A stretch of 64,000 nt of DNA from contig JAPOQZ010000166.1 of NCBI GenBank assembly GCA_026710435.1, positions 1-64,000 of the forward strand, read 5' to 3'. This document shows positions 1 through 6,533 of this stretch, piece by piece (position 1 is the first letter of the stretch; every line of letters starts with the position of its first letter). The notes under the pieces are model-generated. The model was not told where the DNA came from. It saw only the letters and a program-made list of their open reading frames with translations, and ran no database searches. Source of the stretch: a bacterium (GTDB lineage Bacteria; Actinomycetota; Acidimicrobiia; Spongiisociales; Spongiisociaceae). The position numbers and the translations under genes were made by a program.

Positions 1-7
1 ATGGTCG

Positions 8-283
8 ATGGGTAACCAACTTGGGGCGGTCCGATCCGGCAAGTTCCATCGGGAACGTGACCTGCGACAGGCCGCTGATCTCGCCCACGCGTTGACTGAA
101 GCAGACAAACGCGTGGCCGTACTCCGGGATCAGACATGTCGGCAGGCTGACCGCTGTCTACGGTTGTACTGGAACCCTCGGGAGCTCGCGGAGGCAATGG
201 GTTTGAGCCCGGACGTGTTGCGGTCTCGACTCGCCCGGTGGCGGAAACGACCCCGAACCGCTGAAACAGTCGACGTAAGCTAG
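8..283 (+). CDS. Small HTH-like protein, possibly 5'-truncated
   Basis: A 91-residue basic reading frame with a plausible helix-turn-helix in the C-terminal half (about residues 56-80: WNPRELAEAMGLSPDVLRSR, followed by a basic tail). This resembles the recognition part of sigma-region-4 or winged-helix proteins, so DNA binding is an inference. The frame stays open to the window edge upstream of the ATG, so the gene may begin outside the window. No clear ribosome binding site can be judged. No family is recognised, and chance coding is not excluded. Confidence 0.35.
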   Translation: MGNQLGAVRSGKFHRERDLRQAADLAHALTEADKRVAVLRDQTCRQADRCLRLYWNPRELAEAMGLSPDVLRSRLARWRKRPRTAETVDVS

Positions 284-484
284 TGCTACCGAAAGTGATA
301 CCGGGCCTTCGACCCCTATCGTATAAACCCTCTTGACCTGGGAGAACACATCACAACCTCTCGCACCCAGCGGTTACCGGTCAAACACCCCTGGTCGTCA
401 AGGGGTTCCAGCATCCGGCATTACCGGTGCTTCCCCGGGTGGGCACCTATCCACAAACGCATGTGACCACTGATGGAACGGTCG

Positions 485-919
485 TCAGGTGGACTCGAGG
501 ATCGCCTTGAGGCGTTGCAGGTCAATGCGGAGTTCGGTCTCCATCGCGGCACGCCGGCTGCTGGCGAGCAGACCGATCAGCCCACTGACCTCAACCTCTA
601 CTTCAACCTCGAGCACGGTAGCTCCGATGCCGAACGGTTGCACCATGTAGCGGTCCCGGCCGCCCCGGACGCCGGGCTCGTAATCCCTACACAGGCGGGC
701 ACCGTGCTCGAACTCCACAATCTCCCAGCCCACCTGTACATCCCGGCCCATGAAACTGATCAGGCTCCGGCCGGTGGCTCCGATCCCGAGCACACCCGGC
801 TGGTCAGGAGTCGAGCGGAGGATGCTTGAACGCCACACCGGCTCGCTCGCAGGGGACGCAAGGTAGCCGAAGACGATGTCCGCGCTGCGGTTGATGAAGA
901 CCTTCCTAGTGACTCGCAA
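485..919 (-). CDS. SRPBCC-fold (polyketide cyclase/START-like) protein
   Basis: A 144-residue protein with the layout of small SRPBCC proteins: an N-terminal beta strand (KVFINRSADIVFGYLAS), a mid-region around WEIVEFEHGARL, a late beta strand with a repeated Glu-Val stretch (about residues 103-111), and a C-terminal amphipathic helix ending in LQRLKAILES. Members bind hydrophobic ligands in a deep pocket; the ligand here is unknown. The start is TTG at 919, with AGAGG about 8 nt upstream. It stands alone, divergent from the amidohydrolase gene across a repeat-filled interval. Confidence 0.7.
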   Translation of the reverse strand: MRVTRKVFINRSADIVFGYLASPASEPVWRSSILRSTPDQPGVLGIGATGRSLISFMGRDVQVGWEIVEFEHGARLCRDYEPGVRGGRDRYMVQPFGIGATVLEVEVEVEVSGLIGLLASSRRAAMETELRIDLQRLKAILEST

Positions 920-1009
920 CCTTGACCTCTACCCCTGATTCTTCCTGCGGCGGTTTGTACAGGGCGTACGGGGTGTGGAATATGAGCTCTGACCAGGTAT
1001 TACAGCCGG

Positions 1010-1109
1010 TTCGATTTTCGCGCCTCGGCCGCGCCCGGTCGCGATGACGTGGTTGATGTGGCATGCTGCCGCCCGTGTATCTGGAAACATGAAGATGAAT
1101 CAGGGCTAG
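1010..1109 (+). repeat. Family-2 interspersed repeat, copy 1
   Basis: Shares with the copies at 33226-33346 and 60001-60118 (reverse) the blocks CCCGGTCGCGA, GTGGCATGCTGCC, a GTGT(A/C)TCTGGAAA core and the terminal CAGGGCTAG. The left boundary is uncertain because that end has diverged. It ends 19 nt before a MITE-like copy, the same order as near 33.3 kb. No coding potential is evident. Confidence 0.7.
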
Positions 1110-1128
1110 TCGCAAACCCCAGCCCGCC

Positions 1129-1235
1129 CAGGAGGGTACTGAACAATTACGATTGCTCCGGCCTGCCGCCCACCGACCCAGGAGTAATGCCGGCGATTGG
1201 CAAGGCCGCTGGTGGATTGCTCAGCATCCTCCTAG
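1129..1235 (+). repeat. 107-bp MITE-like palindromic element, copy A
   Basis: Ends are AGGAGGGTACTGAACAAT on the left and ATTGCTCAGCATCCTCCTAG on the right, near-perfect inverted repeats of each other. An inner inverted pair (GGCCTGCC and GGCAAGGCC) lets most of the element fold on itself. It aligns over its whole length with the reverse complement of the copy at 33382-33488. It ends only 15 nt before the ribosome binding site of the next gene, so it forms part of that gene's leader. Confidence 0.85.
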
Positions 1236-1262
1236 CCTATCGTGCCTGATGGGGAGGACGAT

Positions 1263-2522
1263 GTGGAGACCGATTCGACGCGCATTGAGGCCAAGCTGCT
1301 CATTCCGGGAAGGGGCGATCCGGTGCCCGACGGATGCGTGGTCATAAGCGGAGACACCATTACCTACGTGGGGAAGCGTTCGGGCGCACCCGAGACGCCG
1401 GGGAGCAAGACTCATCATGTGCCGGTCGTCATGCCGGGGATGTGGGACTGCCACTCGCATTTCTTCGGGACGGAGGCAGCCGACCTCACGCAGCTGGCCA
1501 CCACCCCGCTGCCGATGCTGGCGGTGCGGGCGGCTCGTGATGCTCACACGCTCCTGATGGCAGGTTTCACAAGTACGCGCGAGATGGGGGGCATCGGTGT
1601 TCACCTCGGCCGGCTGGTCGACGAGGGAACACTGGTCGGGCCGAACATCTATGCGGCGGGGTCGGCGCTCGGTCCCACCGCGGGGCACAGCGACATCCAT
1701 TGGATGCCGGAGTCCTGGAGGGACGATCTCGCGGCTTCTGGAGTGGGCTGGGTGGCCGTATGTGACGGGGTGGAGGAATGCATCAAAACCGTCAGGCGAC
1801 AGATCCGGGTGGGGGCCAAGGTGATCAAGATCAACGCCACGGGCGGCACCATGAGCCACTTCGACCATCCGGACCATCGGCAGTTCAACGACAAGGAGCT
1901 ACGAGCCATCGTAGAGGAGGCAGCCATGGCGGAGATGGCGGTGGGAGCCCACTGCCACGGACTGGCGGGCGTGGCGGCGGCCACCCGGGCGGGCGTCAAG
2001 ACCATCGAGCATTGCAGCACTCTCGACCAGGAGACGGCCGAGTTGATGCTGGAGATGGGAACCATGGCAGTGCCGACCCGCCATGCCGTCGAGTATCTGG
2101 TGTCGCTCAAAGGTCAGATCCCAGACTGGGCCTGGCAGGCGCAGGCCAAGGTGGAGCGGAGCCACACCGCCGCGATGCGACTCGCCATAGCATCCGGGAT
2201 CCCCATCGCCGTGGGGGCCGACATCATGGTCAGTGGCGGCCCCTGGGGCACCAACGGCCTAGAACTCGCCGCGCTCGTCAAGGCCGGGATGACCCCCCTC
2301 CAGGCCATCGAAGCGGCCACGGCCAACGGTCCGGCGACACTCGGTCCCCGGGCGCCCAAGGCCGGATTGCTGGCCGCGGGCTACGATGCCGACGTCATCG
2401 CGATAGCCTCCAACCCGCTGGACGACATTGCCGTCCTCGGAAAGTCTTCTCAGGTCACAATGGTCTGGAAGGCCGGCCAACTCGTCAAGTCTCCCGGAAC
2501 GAGCACAACCCCCTACTCGTGA
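1263..2522 (+). CDS. Metal-dependent amidohydrolase (imidazolonepropionase-like)
   Basis: About 419 residues with the full amidohydrolase-superfamily signature. The N-terminal beta domain leads into the HSHFFG metal motif (HxH), then VIKINATGG supplies the likely carbamylated lysine, HCHG and IEHCS give two metal histidines, and VGADIMVSGG gives the catalytic Asp. A C-terminal strand (GYDADVIAI) closes the beta sandwich. The closest group is the Xaa-Pro dipeptidase/imidazolonepropionase-like amidohydrolases, so the substrate is a cyclic amide or peptide-like bond but not identifiable. GTG at 1263 is preferred over GTG at 1242 because GGGGAGG sits 5 nt upstream of it. Confidence 0.9.
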   Translation: METDSTRIEAKLLIPGRGDPVPDGCVVISGDTITYVGKRSGAPETPGSKTHHVPVVMPGMWDCHSHFFGTEAADLTQLATTPLPMLAVRAARDAHTLLMAGFTSTREMGGIGVHLGRLVDEGTLVGPNIYAAGSALGPTAGHSDIHWMPESWRDDLAASGVGWVAVCDGVEECIKTVRRQIRVGAKVIKINATGGTMSHFDHPDHRQFNDKELRAIVEEAAMAEMAVGAHCHGLAGVAAATRAGVKTIEHCSTLDQETAELMLEMGTMAVPTRHAVEYLVSLKGQIPDWAWQAQAKVERSHTAAMRLAIASGIPIAVGADIMVSGGPWGTNGLELAALVKAGMTPLQAIEAATANGPATLGPRAPKAGLLAAGYDADVIAIASNPLDDIAVLGKSSQVTMVWKAGQLVKSPGTSTTPYS

Positions 2523-2643
2523 GTCAAGAAGAGCGGCCTTCGATCATCCAGGTCGCGCCCGGCTCCATCCACCCAGGACGCACGAGGAACACGAGTAACG
2601 GCCACCGCAACTTCCAGTTCCGTAAAGGGAGAGCATGGCGCTG

Positions 2644-2976
2644 CTACTGCCCGTACATCTCGGTGATCGTACGGCGAAGGAGGCGCGCGTCATCTGCGGA
2701 CAGCCGGTCGATCCTCCTCCGGAGGCGCTGCTTGTCGATGGCTCGGATCCGATCCACGGCAATCTCGGCGTCCATGCCCGCACACTGGATCTGGAGCCGG
2801 CCACGCCAGCGTGGATGCAGGGCAGAGGTGAGCGGGCAGACAACGACAGTGCTTACCAACCTGTTCATCTCGTTGCGGCTTACTATCACGACAGGACGGA
2901 CCTTGTTGACTTCACTCCCGATTGTGGGGTTGAGATCGGCGAAGTAGACCGCGTACCTCTCGGGGAAGTCCGCCAT
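2644..2976 (-). CDS. mazF: MazF/PemK-family toxin (putative endoribonuclease)
   Basis: A 110-residue protein with the MazF fold: an N-terminal YAVYFADLNPTIGSE strand-loop, the conserved VRPVVIVSRNEMN segment, TVVVCPLTSA, and a C-terminal helix carrying VDRIRAIDKQRL. Family members cut mRNA at short sequence motifs and are neutralised by the upstream antitoxin. The start ATG shares one base with the stop of the antitoxin gene (TGATG), a typical translationally coupled toxin-antitoxin layout. Target specificity cannot be read from the sequence. Confidence 0.88.
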   Translation of the reverse strand: MADFPERYAVYFADLNPTIGSEVNKVRPVVIVSRNEMNRLVSTVVVCPLTSALHPRWRGRLQIQCAGMDAEIAVDRIRAIDKQRLRRRIDRLSADDARLLRRTITEMYGQ

Positions 2977-3227
2977 CAGTCCAATCCGTCGGCGGCGGCT
3001 GCATCGAAGTCGCTCCAGTCCTCCCGCTCGGCGGCCATAGCACGGTAGGTTTGCTCCCAGGACAGCTTTCCGGTCGCGTTGCCCCGCAGGACAACACTTT
3101 CCTCCGCCTCCTCCAAGACCAGCGAGTCCTCCCAGCCATAGCGATCGATTAGGGCCTTCGGTATCCGTATCCCCCTCGAGTTGCCGATCCGGATCAGTTT
3201 CACTTCCCGCACCCTCACTTTGAGCAC
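2976..3227 (-). CDS. mazE: MazE-like AbrB-fold antitoxin
   Basis: An 83-residue protein with an AbrB/SpoVT swapped-hairpin DNA-binding motif (VKLIRIGNSRGIRIPKALI) followed by an acidic tail (YRAMAAEREDWSDFDAAAADGLD) of the kind that wraps the toxin. It precedes and overlaps the MazF gene by one base. Several GTG starts are possible: 3227 is the longest, while 3203 has GAGG at better spacing and begins directly at VKLIRIG. It should repress its own operon through the GTAATTAC cluster just upstream. Confidence 0.85.
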   Translation of the reverse strand: MLKVRVREVKLIRIGNSRGIRIPKALIDRYGWEDSLVLEEAEESVVLRGNATGKLSWEQTYRAMAAEREDWSDFDAAAADGLD

Positions 3228-3263
3228 CCGATCATCCGCCTTCGATCCTACATGATAGCGGCA

Positions 3264-3298
3264 GTAATTACAGTAATTACGTCAATTACAGTAGTTAC
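3264..3298 (-). promoter_or_regulatory. Probable MazE operator: four phased GTAATTAC-like sites
   Basis: Two perfect palindromes GTAATTAC (3264-3271, 3273-3280) are followed by GTCAATTAC (3281-3289) and GTAGTTAC (3291-3298). Starts are 9-10 bp apart, about one helical turn. This is the only A+T-rich patch near the operon, and it lies where the promoter must be. Autoregulation by AbrB-fold antitoxins is known for the family; binding here is inferred. Confidence 0.6.
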
Positions 3299-3404
3299 GT
3301 TGACCGGAACTCATAACCCCTCCCCCGCGCAGTTCACGCCAAGTGGGGGACAACGGGGCGACCGGATGGACCATCCGCAGCCTTCTCCCTCTGGCATCTT
3401 CGCT

Positions 3405-3791
3405 TCAGGGCCGGGCTGACCTCCAGAGCAAGGCACCGTTGGCTCCGAGCACCATCGGGATCAGGGCTGAGACGAAGAACCAGATGACGGTGTCGGGATC
3501 CGGGACGGGTTCACCGTCCGCGAGCGCTAGGCGGCGGAACCATAGGGTGAAGAACCAGATGGCCAGCCCCAGGGTTACGTAGAAGCCTGCTGGTACATCC
3601 AGATGGTGGTCGGGATCCGCGCCGACGACGCCGCACCCTCGCTTCCGGCACCAAGCTACGGCGACCGAGACGAGTATTCCCGCCGCCGTAAGGTAGTTGA
3701 AGACCCGGTACACGTCGGACGACGGAAGGGCATCGGCGTACAGGATCCCGAACACGACCTGGATCGTGTACAGGGCGGCGTATGCGACCAT
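3405..3791 (-). CDS. Small integral membrane protein, unknown function
   Basis: About 128 residues with four probable membrane segments: AALYTIQVVFGILYA, YLTAAGILVSVAVAW, FYVTLGLAIWFFTLWF, and VIWFFVSALIPMVLGANGALLW. A short Cys- and His-containing loop (CRKRGCGVVGADPDHH) sits between segments two and three. ATG at 3791 is chosen; TTG at 3797 is also in frame. It lies 64 nt downstream of the glutamine-synthetase-like gene on the same strand and may be the last gene of that operon. No family is recognised. Confidence 0.6.
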   Translation of the reverse strand: MVAYAALYTIQVVFGILYADALPSSDVYRVFNYLTAAGILVSVAVAWCRKRGCGVVGADPDHHLDVPAGFYVTLGLAIWFFTLWFRRLALADGEPVPDPDTVIWFFVSALIPMVLGANGALLWRSARP

Positions 3792-3855
3792 TTGCAACGC
3801 CGGCTGTTCTCTTGGCCATAGCGGTCATGGGTGACCTCCCTCGGTCGACTCGAGG

Positions 3856-5148
3856 TTAGACAGCCCTGGTATAGCGTTCCCGCTCCCAATCGCTGACACT
3901 CTCCTGCCACGCCCGTAACTCCCACGCCCTCGATATTGCGTAGTAGCCGCTGAACTCCTTGCTCAATGCCTCCTGCAGGGCTGAGTCGTCGCGGAAGGCC
4001 CTTAGGGCACTCTCCAACGAGTTGGGTAGCGCGGGCAGGTCGGCCCGCTCGGAGACATCCTTGGCCTCGGGCGCCGGAGGGACAGATCCCTCCCGGATTC
4101 CTATGACCGCCGAAGCTACCAGCGCCGCCAGAGCCAGGTAGGGATTGGCGTCGGCACCGGGACGGCGACACTCGAGCCGGGAACGAGCAGGGCGGTTGCC
4201 CCGGATAGCCCTCACCGACGCAGAGCGGTTCTCGTAGCCCCAACTCACATTGACGGGAGCGAAGTAACCGGGAACCAGTCGCTTGTAGGAGTTGATAGTG
4301 GGGTTCACCAGCAACGACGCGGCCGGAAGATGCTCGAGAATCCCTCCTAGAGCCGCCATGCAGGTAGCAGGGAAGGCACCGTCGGCATCAGGAGCGAAGG
4401 CGTTCTGGTCGCCCTGCCAGAACGACAGGTGGATATGCCCGCTGGATCCCTCCTCGAGGGGCATAGTCTTGGCAAGGAAGCTGGCGGTCAGGCCGAGCGA
4501 AGCGGCCACCTCCTTGACCGCGAACTTGAGCAGGGCGGCGTCATCGGCGGCCCGGAGCCCGCGCCGGGCCGCGATGTTCAGTTCCAGCAGGCCTGGACCC
4601 GCCTCGGTATGAACGGCCTCGAGGTTCACTCCAAGACCTTCCAGGGCCGGCACCAGTACCTCGAGAAGGCGATCGAAACGACCGATCTCTCCCAGGCTGT
4701 AGCTGATACCCGACGACAGAGGCTGGTCCTCCTCGTCGCGGATCCGTACCTCGTACTCGAAGCCGGCCATCACTTCGTACCCCATGTCAGCGAGGTCGCT
4801 TAGGATGTCGCGCAGTAGCTCGCGGGAGGCGAGGGTGCATCTGGATCCGTCCGGCCAACTCGGATCGGCCAGGCAGATACCCCAACCCGGGCGCCAGGCC
4901 AGCGGGCGGAGGGTGTCGGGGTCCGGCTGCAGCATGAGGTCGGGAGCCCCGGTGTTGATCCCGTAATCCTGGTAGTCGGCGATCGGCATGTCGACCGGGT
5001 CCAATCCCAGCCACAGATCGGTCATCACCGTCCCCTCGTCCACGGCTGACCGGTAGGCCGCCGGCCGGAACGCCTTGCCCCGGATCGAGCCGTGCACGTC
5101 CGGCATTCCGAGTAGCACGAAACCACCGTCGGAAGGCTCCCAATTCAT
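3856..5148 (-). CDS. Glutamine-synthetase-like ligase (gamma-glutamylamine synthetase type)
   Basis: A 430-residue type I glutamine-synthetase-fold protein. The N-terminal beta-grasp part (about 10-95) carries FVLLGMPDVHGSIRGK, and the catalytic domain carries the metal glutamates (GFEYEVRI, about 130-135), HIHLSFW (about 245), the NSYKRLVPG and ENRSASVR loops, and ECRRPGADANPYLALAAL. The divergent residues fit the PuuA/GlnA3-like group that adds glutamate to amines rather than ammonia; the substrate is an inference from context. ATG at 5148 is preferred: it overlaps the upstream aminotransferase stop as ATGA and has GGAGG 7 nt upstream. Confidence 0.88.
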   Translation of the reverse strand: MNWEPSDGGFVLLGMPDVHGSIRGKAFRPAAYRSAVDEGTVMTDLWLGLDPVDMPIADYQDYGINTGAPDLMLQPDPDTLRPLAWRPGWGICLADPSWPDGSRCTLASRELLRDILSDLADMGYEVMAGFEYEVRIRDEEDQPLSSGISYSLGEIGRFDRLLEVLVPALEGLGVNLEAVHTEAGPGLLELNIAARRGLRAADDAALLKFAVKEVAASLGLTASFLAKTMPLEEGSSGHIHLSFWQGDQNAFAPDADGAFPATCMAALGGILEHLPAASLLVNPTINSYKRLVPGYFAPVNVSWGYENRSASVRAIRGNRPARSRLECRRPGADANPYLALAALVASAVIGIREGSVPPAPEAKDVSERADLPALPNSLESALRAFRDDSALQEALSKEFSGYYAISRAWELRAWQESVSDWERERYTRAV

Positions 5149-6533
5149 GTCGTTCCTCCGTTCGCCAAGCTTTCCCAAACCGCCTGGTCGACCTCTCCGA
5201 CGACCCGCGCAAGCCGCTCGATCATCTCGCCCAGTTCCTCATCGGTGCTGGTGAGAGCGGGGGCGAACACTGTCTGGTCCCCGGCGTATCCGTCCGCGTT
5301 GGGGTGGGTAGACATCACTACTAGATCGTTGTCGAGTGCGCTGGTGTCGATCCGCCCGGCAATTCCGAGGGACTCGGGCGGGATGGAAGTGCCGTCCCTG
5401 GGATCGACGTATTCGATACCCAGCAGGAATCCACGACCCCGGACCTCACCAACAATCGAACAACCGTCCAGCGCCGATCGCAACTCGCCGAGCAAGGATG
5501 GCCCGCGCTCGGCCACCCTCTCGACCAGACCCTGGGACTCGATGTAGTCGACCACCGCCAGGCCCACCGCACAACTCAGCGGGGCTCCGTCCCAAGTGTG
5601 ACCGAGATCGAAGTCCTTGGATCCGGTCGCCAAGGCGTCGTAGACCGGCTCGCGACACATGGTGGCGGCAAGCGGGAAGTAGCCGCCCCCGAGTAGCTTG
5701 CCGATGGTGACTATGTCGGGTGTGATCGGCAGGTGCTGGTAGGCGAACCATGATCCCGTACGCCCCATCCCGGTTACCACCTCGTCGAAGCACACGAGGA
5801 AGCCGTGGTGGTCCCTCCGATCCGCCAAACCCTCCCAGAAGGCGTCCGGAGGGCCGTAGCCGGGCAGGGAAGCGCCGCTGACCGGCTCGCAGAAAAAGGC
5901 GGAGACGCTCTCCGGACCTACCTGCTCCAACGCCTTGTCCAGAGCGTCGAGGGCAGCCCGGCCGGTCGGATCGAACCGCTCGGTGCACGGCGGGATGTGT
6001 GGATGTTCGGATAGGTACGGCCCGAACGGTGCCTGCAGGTCGGGTCGGCCCACCAGTGATAGGGTGGCCATCGTGGCGCCGTGGTAGGCCTGGGCCGGCG
6101 AGATGACCCTCCAGCGCCGGCCTTGGCCGCGGTCCACGTGGTATTGGCGGGCTAGGCGCAGCGCAGTCTCGTTTGCCTCCGAACCGCCGCTCAGGAAACG
6201 GACCCTGGCCATTTCGGGAGCCAGCCCGACGAGACGGGCCGCCAACTTCTCCTGGGGGACGTTCGTGAAGTGATGGGCGTAGTAGTAGACGATGTCGCCC
6301 AGGTGCGCCGCGGCACCATCGACGATCTCGTCGACTCCGTGTCCGAGGCCGGCCGCCATCGCTCCGCCTGAGCAGGCGTCGAGGATCCGGCGTCCTCCCG
6401 TCGACTTCAGCCACACGCCGCGGCCATGATCGACGCTGGGGTAGGACCGATCGAGAAACTTGGGGAAAACACTGGTGGATGCGGCGTCGATGGTCACGTT
6501 GCTACTACTTCCGTTCGATGCGGCCATCTTCAC
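5145..6533 (-). CDS. Class III PLP-dependent aminotransferase
   Basis: A 462-residue fold-type I omega-aminotransferase. Visible motifs are SGGSEANE (about 115-122) and AYHG (about 149-152) for cofactor binding, CFDEVVTGMGRTG with the PLP-ring Asp near 250, and TIGKLLGGGY with the Schiff-base Lys near 279. Family members move amino groups from omega-amino acids or diamines to a keto acid. It starts with GTG inside the stop of the fused gene upstream (GTGA) and ends in ATGA with the ligase downstream, so the three genes are tightly coupled. It looks like a paralogue of the aminotransferase half of its neighbour. Confidence 0.92.
   Translation of the reverse strand: MKMAASNGSSSNVTIDAASTSVFPKFLDRSYPSVDHGRGVWLKSTGGRRILDACSGGAMAAGLGHGVDEIVDGAAAHLGDIVYYYAHHFTNVPQEKLAARLVGLAPEMARVRFLSGGSEANETALRLARQYHVDRGQGRRWRVISPAQAYHGATMATLSLVGRPDLQAPFGPYLSEHPHIPPCTERFDPTGRAALDALDKALEQVGPESVSAFFCEPVSGASLPGYGPPDAFWEGLADRRDHHGFLVCFDEVVTGMGRTGSWFAYQHLPITPDIVTIGKLLGGGYFPLAATMCREPVYDALATGSKDFDLGHTWDGAPLSCAVGLAVVDYIESQGLVERVAERGPSLLGELRSALDGCSIVGEVRGRGFLLGIEYVDPRDGTSIPPESLGIAGRIDTSALDNDLVVMSTHPNADGYAGDQTVFAPALTSTDEELGEMIERLARVVGEVDQAVWESLANGGTT

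Noticed and set aside
1778-2947. A 389-residue frame overlapping the amidohydrolase and MazF genes
   Set aside because: Its composition is His/Arg/Gly-rich and it overlaps two genes with clear family motifs.
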